DNA of 64,000 bases from an uncultured Lachnospiraceae bacterium (GTDB taxonomy: Bacteria > Bacillota > Clostridia > Lachnospirales > Lachnospiraceae). How positions within the stretch are numbered: the stretch's first letter is position 1; each line of letters opens with the position of its first letter. This document shows, one piece after another, positions 17,240 to 25,945 of the stretch. The notes under the pieces were generated by a model. It saw nothing but the letters and a program-made list of their open reading frames with translations, was not told the origin of the DNA and did no database searches. The position numbers and the translations under genes were made by a program. The stretch spans positions 122,307 through 186,306 of the forward strand of contig CAMRSM010000002.1 in assembly GCA_947053345.1 (NCBI GenBank), in the 5' to 3' direction.

Positions 17240-18355
17240 TCACGCTTCCCATACCGGATGTTTCAGCATCCATTTATCAAAACATTTTTTTTCAAACAGT
17301 TCCCGATTATAGAAAGAATCTATAATGCTCCAAAATTCAGTTTCCGTGTACCCGCAAAATTCACAAAAATCCCTGACACTCAAAGGATCCAGATTCCCGT
17401 CGTGCTCTTTGACGAGCTGTTTTGCTTCATCCCTCGTCAAATACCCATACCGGATCATACGGGCAGCGTAATCCGTGGCGGATGCATGTCCAAATTTCGG
17501 ATATTTCATCCAGGAGTGAACCAGATATGCCCTGCTGTCGATCTGGTCGAAATTCTCCACATGATGCGTCCTGTCCCACTCATGGGCCAGGTCATGGAAA
17601 CCATGCTTTCTGGCAAATTCATAGTTTTTAAAACTGTTCCACGGAGTAAAATAGGAGATATAAATGGGATCAAGCCAGTCAAGCTCTTCCGGCTTTGGTG
17701 CCCTTGTAAGAAAAAGATCCTGCGCCGTAACCCCGGTATGGTCGATCAATTCCTGTTCGTCAATCCCCGTGGCAACGCCGTTGCTTAGCTGTTCTTTGGC
17801 GGAATAAGTCTCTTTTGCATCCGTCCCTCCGTACTCATAACTAACATTTTCCCCATAAACCAAAAGAGGCGTATGGAATTTGGCAGCCATAATAAGCGGA
17901 TACGTGTAGATCAGACGGTCGATATACCATGTGGGCTTTCCGTACTTCTCAAACATATACCGCATCAATTTCTTCTGTGCCCGGATATCCGGTTTCATAC
18001 TGATGATGCCGCAGCCAAATTCTTCGGAGATATTTTTCAGGTTATGCTTCCCTGCCTCGGTCATCGGGAAATTATCCTCCACTGAAAAGAGGATCGGGTT
18101 CATATGCATCACGTTCTTCATCAGATGAACCTGATAATGGGAATCCTTCCCTCCTGACACGGCGATCGCACAATCCGGCCCGTCCCCGTTCATCCCACGG
18201 TATTTATCGCAGATCGCCTCGAACTCTTTCCAGCGTAAATCCCAGTCGATATTTTTTCGCCTTTCATAAGACAAACAGGCCGAGCATACACCTTCCTCAT
18301 TGAATGTGATGCCGGGGCGCGTGCTTGGCATCACACATTTTTTACAGTAAAGCAT
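17240..18355 (-). CDS. ptmG: N-acetyl sugar amidotransferase (PtmG/WbpG/PseA family)
   Basis: A 371-aa ATP-pyrophosphatase-type amidotransferase. An N-terminal zinc-ribbon-like CKKCVMPSTRPGITF and CSAC precede the PP-loop AVSGGKDSHYQ at about residues 64-74. This family turns an N-acetyl into an acetamidino group on nonulosonic acids or uronic-acid sugars. PtmG in Campylobacter does this for legionaminic acid. It starts at ATG 18355 after AGGAGG and is followed immediately by legB. The WbpG branch works with HisH- and HisF-like ammonia suppliers; none is in this window. Confidence 0.88.
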   Translation of the reverse strand: MLYCKKCVMPSTRPGITFNEEGVCSACLSYERRKNIDWDLRWKEFEAICDKYRGMNGDGPDCAIAVSGGKDSHYQVHLMKNVMHMNPILFSVEDNFPMTEAGKHNLKNISEEFGCGIISMKPDIRAQKKLMRYMFEKYGKPTWYIDRLIYTYPLIMAAKFHTPLLVYGENVSYEYGGTDAKETYSAKEQLSNGVATGIDEQELIDHTGVTAQDLFLTRAPKPEELDWLDPIYISYFTPWNSFKNYEFARKHGFHDLAHEWDRTHHVENFDQIDSRAYLVHSWMKYPKFGHASATDYAARMIRYGYLTRDEAKQLVKEHDGNLDPLSVRDFCEFCGYTETEFWSIIDSFYNRELFEKKCFDKWMLKHPVWEA

Positions 18356-18402
18356 GTTTTTTTCCTCCTAATAATATAGTTTAACAACTCCAATCCACTT
18401 GT

Positions 18403-19845
18403 TTAACCGGCCGGAGTATGTCTGCAACTATCCTCTGCTGTCTCCTCGCTCCTTTGGAAAATAATCTGTATTTTTTTGCGGTATTTCCACCCAAAGAAAA
18501 AAAATAGGATTCCGTAAACCAAAACCAGGGCATAGCGCAGAGGTGCAAGCACATATAAATAATTTACCGCTACCGTATAGAAACTCATCCCCGCCAAAAC
18601 AACAAAAATAAATTTTACAGGATACAAGCGGGTATATCCCAGCCTCTTTACAAACAGCATATGGATGAACAAAAGCCACAAAAAGCTCGCCAACGTTGTG
18701 TATGCAGCCGCAATATATCCATATTTCGGTATAAAGAACGTATTGAGGCCATAATTTATCAATGCTGCCGAAACACTGGCAAATGCCATGCCCACCGTCT
18801 TTTTTTCAAATTGTTCAATATTGACAAACATTGTATATAGAAATTGGCACACACATCCGAATGCTACCGGCGGCATTACGTATATCGCTTCCTGATAGCT
18901 TTTTCCTCCCATGACCAGAAGGATTTCCGGTGTTACGAGCATGACTCCTGCCGCCAAAGCCACAAACAACAAAATATATTTCTGTGATACGTCATATATT
19001 ACCGTATTTTGCCTGGCGTGAAGTTTCTCGCCAAGCCAAGGGGAAAACGCAGTATTCATGGAACTCACGATCAATGTAATGACTGCCCCGCATGTATATG
19101 CCAATGAGTAAAGGGCATTATCCTCTGGCCCGCAAATATCCGTGATCATCATCCGGTCCATAGAATTAAGAATTATCAGGGACAGACCATGCGGAATAAA
19201 CGGCAAACATATCGGAAACGCATATTTCCAATATTTCACGTTTACTTTCTTCCCTTTCTTTGCGAGATACAAATATAGGACAGCGCCTATGATGATCGTC
19301 GGTACAACAGAACCTATAATTCTTCCGGTTAATTTATTATCCATCTGTAACACTAACCCAACCGAAACAGCTGCAGTAAAAACAGATAACAGCACACTCA
19401 AAAAGACAGAAACTTTATACTTGTACGCGTATCGCTCCCTTCCTTGAAACATGTCAACTGCAGGTAAAGCAATCAAATATAAAATCATCAGGTTCAGGTA
19501 CTGACGGTCAATCCCCGTCCGTTCCGACACCTGCACCGAAAATATATTCATAGGTACAAGCCAAAGAATCCCCAGCAAGGCACTCAGTGTCAGAACGGAA
19601 AATATATACTCATCGAATTTGGTGCTAAAATCAAATTTGGCGCTGATAAACGTCGTACCTAAATTTAATGTGACAAGCACCGTGAAGATTCCAAGCCAGG
19701 AAGTGTAATTATTGTATAGCCCGAAATCTTCATGTGTCATGAGCCGTGTAAATATCGGAGTCGTAATAAATATCATGCCTTTCACAATAAAATTGGAAAA
19801 CATGTACCAAACGCCAGATTTTAAAACTTCTCGATTATTGTCCAT
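18403..19845 (-). CDS. Wzx-type oligosaccharide flippase
   Basis: A 480-aa polytopic membrane protein of the MOP/polysaccharide transport family, with about 12-14 hydrophobic segments across its length. It begins with the typical SGVWYMFSNFIVKGMIF and FTRLMTHEDFGLYN. It would flip undecaprenyl-linked repeat units across the cytoplasmic membrane. The start MDNNREVLKSG has a weak AAGAAAG site. It stands between the amidotransferase and the polymerase-like gene, consistent with a Wzx/Wzy system. Confidence 0.9.
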   Translation of the reverse strand: MDNNREVLKSGVWYMFSNFIVKGMIFITTPIFTRLMTHEDFGLYNNYTSWLGIFTVLVTLNLGTTFISAKFDFSTKFDEYIFSVLTLSALLGILWLVPMNIFSVQVSERTGIDRQYLNLMILYLIALPAVDMFQGRERYAYKYKVSVFLSVLLSVFTAAVSVGLVLQMDNKLTGRIIGSVVPTIIIGAVLYLYLAKKGKKVNVKYWKYAFPICLPFIPHGLSLIILNSMDRMMITDICGPEDNALYSLAYTCGAVITLIVSSMNTAFSPWLGEKLHARQNTVIYDVSQKYILLFVALAAGVMLVTPEILLVMGGKSYQEAIYVMPPVAFGCVCQFLYTMFVNIEQFEKKTVGMAFASVSAALINYGLNTFFIPKYGYIAAAYTTLASFLWLLFIHMLFVKRLGYTRLYPVKFIFVVLAGMSFYTVAVNYLYVLAPLRYALVLVYGILFFFFGWKYRKKIQIIFQRSEETAEDSCRHTPAG

Positions 19846-19941
19846 ACATGTATCACTTTCTTATTTTAGCATCCAGCAACTTCATCCCAAATCTATTTTA
19901 ACAGGTAGTGCTTTCTTTTCACTGGACCATACCCTGATCCG

Positions 19942-21087
19942 TCATCTGCTTTTTCCCAAACGCTCCTTCCATAAGCCTTTATCTCTGATATGTAACAATA
20001 CAAAAATGAGAATACAAGTCGCAGCCGCCCCACCCCCGAACAATTTATCCGTGCATGCCCGAACAAACAATACTGTCATCACCGATAAATAAATCCACTT
20101 TCCCGCCCTTATACACCGAAAGCAGTTGGATGCAAACATATAAATAATATAAAAAAGAACCAATATCCCATAATCCGCGTGCATGTTCAAAAAGGAATTG
20201 TGGAGGTTGTTCCGGTATCGCACCATAAGTGGTAATTGCGAATATTCCACTCCAAGCAAAATACTTTTTACATCCTTTGCCATTGTTGAAATATATTCTT
20301 CCCATATTCCCATACGCCCCGTTCCATACATTCCATACCGGGAAAATCTCGCAAAAACGGTAATGGCTAATAATTTATCAAGGAAAAGTAAAAACACCCC
20401 CAGCAAAACAAAAGCCGTACAAATCACTCCCACGCGGAATAGAGCCAGTCTCCGGGCATTGTCCCAATTCTTGTCGGAAAATGTGGCATATAATACGATA
20501 AAAAACAAAAGAACGGCGGAAGTAATGATACCCGCACGCCCCATCGCCAAAAAGCAGGTCAAAGTCACCGCCAACGCCGGCAATATGGATATTTTTTTGT
20601 GATAATACTCCTGCCGGATGTAATATACGATCGTCGGAAGAAAAAGCAGCACGGAAACAAAATTATTTGAGAGCTCCCCAAAGATCGGTTTCCCAAGCCC
20701 GGTTTTTATTATGGTAAAAGCAACCAGCAGGCAATCCAAATATATCGCTGCCAAAATAAACCGTTCATCCAATTCATCATCGACCAGCAGTTGATAGATC
20801 CCCGCAAAAAATACAAGGAAGACAATATCAAAAACAGAAGTATTCCCAACGAATAAAATATTCAAAACCCCGGAAAGCACAAACAATAACACAAGACCAA
20901 CCAAATGCTTATAAATGATTATTTTTTTCCGGAATGTTCCGAGTAAAAAACAGGTTATGAGTATCAAATACCACAATAAATCAATAGCGGTCACATGATA
21001 TAGATTATGAATGACAAGTGCCACAAAATAAAGCATTACCGTAATTGACTGTGACGCTTTCCGGATGGAATATGGTTTCGTTTTCAT
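19942..21087 (-). CDS. Wzy-like O-antigen/polysaccharide polymerase
   Basis: A 381-aa integral membrane protein with about 10 transmembrane segments and a long extracytoplasmic loop near residues 240-300. That loop contains LHNSFLNMHADYGILVL, the pattern seen in Wzy/WaaL-type polymerases and ligases. It would join repeat units on the outer face of the membrane. Sequence conservation in this group is poor, so the call rests on topology, this motif, and position 96 bp upstream of the flippase and 6 bp downstream of the next gene. Confidence 0.8.
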   Translation of the reverse strand: MKTKPYSIRKASQSITVMLYFVALVIHNLYHVTAIDLLWYLILITCFLLGTFRKKIIIYKHLVGLVLLFVLSGVLNILFVGNTSVFDIVFLVFFAGIYQLLVDDELDERFILAAIYLDCLLVAFTIIKTGLGKPIFGELSNNFVSVLLFLPTIVYYIRQEYYHKKISILPALAVTLTCFLAMGRAGIITSAVLLFFIVLYATFSDKNWDNARRLALFRVGVICTAFVLLGVFLLFLDKLLAITVFARFSRYGMYGTGRMGIWEEYISTMAKDVKSILLGVEYSQLPLMVRYRNNLHNSFLNMHADYGILVLFYIIYMFASNCFRCIRAGKWIYLSVMTVLFVRACTDKLFGGGAAATCILIFVLLHIRDKGLWKERLGKSR

Positions 21088-21093
21088 GCTGCC

Positions 21094-22299
21094 TTAATCA
21101 CCTCGCTCAAGCAACTCCGAGAACAACATATCTGCTTTGTCGATCAGGATGTACTCTTTCTCACGGAGCTGTTCGTATACTTTTGGATCCGAAATATCAT
21201 CTATGACAACCTTTTTCCCACTATAATATGCCTGCGTAAGAACCGTGGATATCAGTGCAATCGTGATATAGCTGCACTCCAGAGATTCTTCTATTGCAAT
21301 TTTTGACGTGTCCTCAACCTCAAATTCCTTTCCGAATATGTCTTTTATCATATTGACATTGGAAAATCTCGGATGCGGACGTACCTTACATTTATGCCCT
21401 CTGCCCTTCAATTTCAAAAATGCGTCTTTTAAAATTTCGATCGACTCTTTTTTTTCATTGCTGAAATAATAGGTTGCATAATAATCATAGTCCTCCATGC
21501 TTTTACGTGGCTTTACGATCCCTGCCCATTTTTTCGGGGTATAGATCTCAGTGTCAAAAGCACACCGCATTGATTTAAAAAGGGTTCGATAATGTTCCCC
21601 CCATAACCAATACTTGCTGAAATACATAAATGCCTGCTCGATTGAGTACAGATAATCCCCGTGCATAAAGCCATGATACTGTACCTGATGCGATTCAAAA
21701 TACTCTGTCAAAATTGGATCTGCAAATTCCCGCTCGCATACATATGTCGTGATACACTTTGGCGCATACTTACATAAAAGAAAGCTTGCCTGCGCAAGGC
21801 GCAGCAAAACAACCATATGATAGTGGAAATAAAACGGATGCGCTTTCACCGCTTTCCAAAACCGTGAAAACGCGTCGCCCGTGATAAAGATCTCCGAATA
21901 TGACACCCCGTCATAATCAACCGCTTCCGGATAACAGGCATTCAGTGCTTCCGGAAATATATCCGTGATCGGTATCCGTTTTGTTGCTTTCCGGAGCAAT
22001 ATGTCACGCGGCTGAAAACCTTTCATGAATTTATCGTGGCGGATTCCCCTAGCTCTATACAACAGTATCAATAAGCCGAGGGCAAGGAAGGAAATAAAAT
22101 TCATGAAGATTCTCTGCCCCTTCGAGTAGCTATAGAACATTAAGCACTGGTATTTATAAAAAGAACGTTCCGTCACATTTCCCGGCTCGGCAAACGAATG
22201 TAAAAATTTCTTCTGCTCCTGCACCGACGGATGTTCCTTCTCGGCATCAAACAAGATCCGGTTATTTATAGCCGCATAAATTTTAAATAAAAAACCCAT
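21094..22299 (-). CDS. Putative GT-B-like glycosyltransferase, unassigned family
   Basis: A 401-aa protein with one strongly hydrophobic stretch at about residues 64-81, then a globular C-terminal half. That half includes KVRPHPRFSNVNMI and a late ITIALISTVLTQAYYSGKK segment, where the serine-threonine loop, preceding RPHPR and following glycine resemble the donor-binding end of sialyl- or polysialyl-type and CDP-glycerol-type transferases. It might transfer the nonulosonic acid, but this is inference. It lies between the acetyltransferase at 22318 and the polymerase. A capsule-export role cannot be excluded. Confidence 0.55.
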   Translation of the reverse strand: MGFLFKIYAAINNRILFDAEKEHPSVQEQKKFLHSFAEPGNVTERSFYKYQCLMFYSYSKGQRIFMNFISFLALGLLILLYRARGIRHDKFMKGFQPRDILLRKATKRIPITDIFPEALNACYPEAVDYDGVSYSEIFITGDAFSRFWKAVKAHPFYFHYHMVVLLRLAQASFLLCKYAPKCITTYVCEREFADPILTEYFESHQVQYHGFMHGDYLYSIEQAFMYFSKYWLWGEHYRTLFKSMRCAFDTEIYTPKKWAGIVKPRKSMEDYDYYATYYFSNEKKESIEILKDAFLKLKGRGHKCKVRPHPRFSNVNMIKDIFGKEFEVEDTSKIAIEESLECSYITIALISTVLTQAYYSGKKVVIDDISDPKVYEQLREKEYILIDKADMLFSELLERGD

Positions 22300-22317
22300 A
22301 ACAATCTTCCTTTATCA

Positions 22318-22959
22318 TTATTTTTCCCGGACAGCAAAAACACGGGCAGGATTCCCAAATACCCGCACATTCTCCGCTACATTGCGGATCACGACACTGC
22401 CGATCCCAACATACGAATTTGCCCCGATCTCAAGCCCGACCGCGATGCACGCATGGTCGCCGATGAAGCAGCCCTCGTGCAGCTTTGTGCCGCCTGTGAT
22501 CCCACAGCTTGAGCTCACGGTGACATAGTCCTCAAGCCAGGAATCATGACCGAGGATCGTAGATTGCAATGTCACAAAATCACCGATTTTACATCCCGTT
22601 GCAATCTTGGAATTCGGATACGTTACAAGACCAATCCCTGGCTCGTATTCCGAATAGATACGCGTGCTCGGATGGATGATACAGGCAAATTGCGCCCCCT
22701 TTTCCACCATACCAGAACCCACAAGCTTCTTGGCTGCCGGGTTTGCAATACCCATTGCGTATTTCACATCTTTTCCCGGCGCATGATCCTTGATTGCCCC
22801 AATGATACCATATCTGCAGGCAAACCCTTTTAGGGCATCCGGATCATCGTCAAGAAAACCCAGTATATTCCAGGTTTCTTCAACCTGGTTAATGTCCTCG
22901 ATCCAGTTGGCCACCTCACGGCCGCAGCCGCCCGCCCCAACAATAATAATGTCTGTCAT
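22318..22959 (-). CDS. NeuD/PglD-type hexapeptide acetyltransferase
   Basis: A 213-aa acyltransferase with an N-terminal IIIVGAGGCGREVANWI sugar-nucleotide-binding part and a C-terminal beta-helix with CGITGGTKLHEGCFIGDHAC and GIGSVVIRNVAENVR. It is the third PglD/NeuD-like enzyme of the locus and is closer in layout to the one at 12408 (both carry a GREVANW or AKEVAWL type helix). ATG 22959 follows AAGGAGATCGTG. It is 10 bp downstream of the adenylating ligase, so it could use an activated acyl group from that module instead of acetyl-CoA; this is speculation. Confidence 0.82.
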   Translation of the reverse strand: MTDIIIVGAGGCGREVANWIEDINQVEETWNILGFLDDDPDALKGFACRYGIIGAIKDHAPGKDVKYAMGIANPAAKKLVGSGMVEKGAQFACIIHPSTRIYSEYEPGIGLVTYPNSKIATGCKIGDFVTLQSTILGHDSWLEDYVTVSSSCGITGGTKLHEGCFIGDHACIAVGLEIGANSYVGIGSVVIRNVAENVRVFGNPARVFAVREK

Positions 22960-22969
22960 CACGATCTCC

Positions 22970-24379
22970 TTATCCCGTATACGTCTGATCCATCACTTTA
23001 TATTGGATCTTGCCGCTGTCGTTCCTTAAGATCTGCGGAACCACATATACCTTAAACAAAGACTTATACAATTTCGTCTTTGAAGCAATAAACTCCACTA
23101 CCTCCGATTTCTTTGCCTCATCCGTGATATAAATATTCATTCCCTGGTCCGTGCCGGAACACGCGCATTCAAGATCAAATTCCTGCCCGATCAGGCGTTC
23201 CGACTGGTCAAGGCTTACCCGGTAGCTTAAAAGCTTTAAGAAACGGGACATCCTTCCCGTCACAAAATAGCACCCGTCTTCATCGCGTCTTGCCAGATCC
23301 CCTGTATGGTATTCACCGCCAAATACATCGCCCTTTGACAGGTCATCTTTGCAGACGGCATACCCCATTGTGACATTCGGCCCCCGGTAGCACATTTCCC
23401 CCTCCGCTACGGGATCGTTCAAGACGTTTCCGTTTTCATCAACCAAAAACAGCTCGCCCTCCGGGATCGCCCGCCCGATACTTCCCGTCTTTGTGAGTGC
23501 AAGCTCTGAAGGAAGGTATGCCATCCGCGCGGAAGTCTCCGTCGTGCCAAACGAAGCGATAAATCTTTTCCCGCTTTTTTGTGCATATTCCGCAAGCTGG
23601 AGAAATCTGGCATCGGTCAGCTTCCCGCCGCCCTGTGACAGCGTTTGGATATCCGGCAGTTCCATCCGCTCAAAATGAAGCCGGGAAAGTATGTCATAGC
23701 TAAAGGGAACACCGGTAAAGTTTGTGCCTCTCTCTTTCTTAATGTAATCCCAGAAATCCCCACTCGTTAAGTTGTACGTGGTGAGCAATACCGTGGCACC
23801 GACATACAAATGAGTATTGATCACATTAAGCCCCATCGTGTACTGCATCCCCAGGTCACAGATCGCCCGTTCCTTTTGTGTCCATCCAAACGCAGCTGCT
23901 ACATTCTTTGCATTCGCTTCCAAATTCCCCTTCTTGTAACGGACAAGCTTGGGACTTCCCGTCGAGCCGGAAGTCGTCATGCAAAGCTCAAGCTTATCGT
24001 TCAGGGGATAAATCTCATTGCCGGTCTTTAACAGCATATACCCAAAATTCTCATAAATTTTCTCGTACCCGAACCGTTTTACTTCCTCCGCCGGAGCCCA
24101 GATATATGCCGGAGTATATATCTCTAACAAGTCTGATAAAAGACCGGCATCAATCCCGGAATTCAGTGTGACCGGTACCGCCCCGTGCTCAATAAAGCCA
24201 AGATATCCGATCATGGAGCCCACCGTATTCCTGCAAAGCTGAAATATCAGGGAACGGGGGGAAACCTGCATACCGACCGTATTCATCAACTCCGCAAGTT
24301 CACCGTAAGTGACCCGGTTCCCATCATTGTCGACCATTGCCGGCAAATCACTTTTTTGCTTATCAATGTTAAGAAACAT
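22970..24379 (-). CDS. AMP-forming acyl-CoA/acyl-ACP synthetase-like adenylating ligase
   Basis: A 469-aa ANL-superfamily enzyme that adenylates a carboxylic acid and transfers it to a thiol. Core motifs are TTSGSTGSPK (A3), SFGTTETSA (A5), and YHTGDLARRDEDG (A7); the C-terminal lysine motif is DSGKIQYK. ATG 24379 has GGAGGG at suitable spacing; the frame extends 11 codons further upstream without a site. The acyl carrier protein encoded two genes upstream is the probable acceptor, and the FabG-like reductase lies between them. Together they look like a dedicated supply of an unusual acyl group for the glycan. The substrate acid cannot be read. Confidence 0.87.
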   Translation of the reverse strand: MFLNIDKQKSDLPAMVDNDGNRVTYGELAELMNTVGMQVSPRSLIFQLCRNTVGSMIGYLGFIEHGAVPVTLNSGIDAGLLSDLLEIYTPAYIWAPAEEVKRFGYEKIYENFGYMLLKTGNEIYPLNDKLELCMTTSGSTGSPKLVRYKKGNLEANAKNVAAAFGWTQKERAICDLGMQYTMGLNVINTHLYVGATVLLTTYNLTSGDFWDYIKKERGTNFTGVPFSYDILSRLHFERMELPDIQTLSQGGGKLTDARFLQLAEYAQKSGKRFIASFGTTETSARMAYLPSELALTKTGSIGRAIPEGELFLVDENGNVLNDPVAEGEMCYRGPNVTMGYAVCKDDLSKGDVFGGEYHTGDLARRDEDGCYFVTGRMSRFLKLLSYRVSLDQSERLIGQEFDLECACSGTDQGMNIYITDEAKKSEVVEFIASKTKLYKSLFKVYVVPQILRNDSGKIQYKVMDQTYTG

Positions 24380-24396
24380 AAACGCTTTCCCTCCGA

Positions 24397-25143
24397 TCAC
24401 ATCATCGTACAACCATCAACCGGCAGTACCTGCCCTGAAATATAGCCGGAATGATCCGATGCCAGCAAAAGGCAGCCTCCGGCTATATCCTTTGGCTGTG
24501 CAACCCGCCCCATGCAGATATTGTGGATTCTTCCCTGCAGCTTTTCGATATCCGCCTGCTCCATCATCTCCGTCTGCGTAAGACCGGGCGCAATGGAATT
24601 TACCCTTATCTTCTTTGGTGCCAGTTCCTTTGCCGCAGATTTCGTAATGGCAATGACCGCCCCCTTTGTGGCGGAATAAACAAGCTGTCCGGCATTTCCC
24701 CGCAATCCGACCATCGAGGAAATGTTAATGATGCTGCCGCCGTTCTCATTCCTTGCCATGACCCGGCTCACGGCCTGGATCATCTCAATCATCCCATAAA
24801 CGTTCACGTTGAACATCGTTTCCATATTCTCCCGTGAAATCATTCCGATCAACTCATTAAATTCCACACCGGCATTATTTACCAAAACATCAATATGGCC
24901 ATACCGTTTCTTTATGTCCATCACATTTGCACGTACGGCGGAGGGATCCGAAATGTCAAAGTAGTACGGGCACAGATTTCCACAAAGACCGCTTTGGCTT
25001 ATCCAATCATCCGCAGAGCCCGTTCTGCTGTCATTCACTGCCACCGTTGCCCCTTCTGATGCGAAAAGAAGTGCCGTCTCCCTGCCGATGCCCCTGGCAG
25101 CGCCCGTCACAATACACACCTTGCCCTGTAATAAATTTCCCAT
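24397..25143 (-). CDS. Short-chain dehydrogenase/reductase, FabG-like
   Basis: A 248-aa classical SDR. The cofactor loop is VTGAARGIGRE at residues 11-21, NNAG is present, and the catalytic Ser-Tyr-Lys appear in SSMVGLRGNAGQLVYSATKG. The C-terminus GYISGQVLPVDGCTMM is typical of FabG-type 3-oxoacyl-ACP reductases. ATG 25143 follows GGAGAAAG. It sits between the acyl carrier protein and the adenylating ligase, so reduction of a 3-oxoacyl-ACP to a 3-hydroxyacyl-ACP is plausible. A PtmA-like role, as in Campylobacter loci, is the alternative. Confidence 0.85.
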   Translation of the reverse strand: MGNLLQGKVCIVTGAARGIGRETALLFASEGATVAVNDSRTGSADDWISQSGLCGNLCPYYFDISDPSAVRANVMDIKKRYGHIDVLVNNAGVEFNELIGMISRENMETMFNVNVYGMIEMIQAVSRVMARNENGGSIINISSMVGLRGNAGQLVYSATKGAVIAITKSAAKELAPKKIRVNSIAPGLTQTEMMEQADIEKLQGRIHNICMGRVAQPKDIAGGCLLLASDHSGYISGQVLPVDGCTMM

Positions 25144-25184
25144 TCTTTCTCCAATCCACCTTTTACGCCGGTAAAACAGCATGT

Positions 25185-25430
25185 TCAGATATCAATCCCA
25201 TATTTCCTTAAAATTGCTTTTCCGTTTTCGTATCCGCCGAAATGTAGAATATCATCCGTCTCAAACATCACGTCAAACGATGCTTCCAGTTCCCCGATCA
25301 GTGTCAGATGGGTAAGCGAATCCCACTTCTCTACATCCTTGAAATTAAAGCTGCCATCCAACACCTTTTCCTCCACTTCAAATACACTCTGAAATATCTC
25401 CGCATATTTATTTTGATTCCTTTGCCTCAT
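25185..25430 (-). CDS. Acyl carrier protein-like
   Basis: An 81-aa small acidic carrier protein. The phosphopantetheine attachment serine is in VEKWDSLTHLTLIGELE at about residue 38, in the D-S-L context required for 4'-phosphopantetheinyl transfer. The ATG at 25430 is chosen over an upstream GTG with no proper spacing. It is not the housekeeping fatty-acid AcpP type, because it lies in a glycan locus together with an adenylating ligase, an SDR and several acyltransferases. It should carry the acyl group transferred to an amino sugar. Confidence 0.88.
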   Translation of the reverse strand: MRQRNQNKYAEIFQSVFEVEEKVLDGSFNFKDVEKWDSLTHLTLIGELEASFDVMFETDDILHFGGYENGKAILRKYGIDI

Positions 25431-25445
25431 CTCGATGACCACCTT

Positions 25446-25916
25446 TCATTCTTTTTGTTTTCTCCTTGCAATAAAATCTTCAAGGGAGCAAAGATACCTT
25501 ACCGGTACGCCTGCATACACTCCGTCCGAAATATCTTTATTTACGACCGTCCCGGCTCCGATGATCGTATCCCTGCCGATATGGACACCCGGAAGAATGG
25601 ATGTATTTGCCCCGATAAAAACATTGTCATCAATTTTTATTTCCCCTTTATATTCTGCTAAGTATAGATCTGCCCCCCCCCGGTTATTTATCATCCTGTG
25701 AACCACATCATGCGTGATCAGCGAAACATTGGATGCGATCCAAACGTTATTACCGATAGAGATCAATTCCGGATATAACGGAATTTTCCGGAACATGACC
25801 ATGCAGTTATCACCAATATGCTTCAATACTTTATGCTTTTTCAGATACTTGGCACGTTTTACACCGCTGCCACATAAGCACATTCCCAAGGTATGCTTCA
25901 CACGAAACCAATCCAA
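25446..25916 (-). CDS. Hexapeptide-repeat acetyltransferase (CatB/maltose O-acetyltransferase-like)
   Basis: A 156-aa left-handed beta-helix protein. ISIGNNVWIASNVSLITHDV carries the family's active-site histidine region, followed by IDDNVFIGANTSILPGVHIG and GAGTVVNKDISDGVYAG. It probably O-acetylates a sugar of the repeat unit. The apparent start is TTG 25916, with GGGAGG about 8 nt upstream. A G9 run at codons 79-82 lies inside the protein; gain or loss of one G truncates it within about 12 codons, so it may be switched on and off. Confidence 0.83.
   Translation of the reverse strand: MDWFRVKHTLGMCLCGSGVKRAKYLKKHKVLKHIGDNCMVMFRKIPLYPELISIGNNVWIASNVSLITHDVVHRMINNRGGADLYLAEYKGEIKIDDNVFIGANTSILPGVHIGRDTIIGAGTVVNKDISDGVYAGVPVRYLCSLEDFIARRKQKE
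25673..25681 (-). repeat. G9 homopolymer in acetyltransferase coding strand
   Basis: Nine C on the plus strand, read as G9 at codons 79-82 of a 156-codon gene. At nine the frame is open. At eight the shifted frame reaches a stop five codons on, and at ten about nine codons on. Loss of the second half of the beta-helix would inactivate the enzyme. Confidence 0.85.
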
Positions 25917-25945
25917 AGCGTTGATCCTCCCGTCCAGCCAATGAA

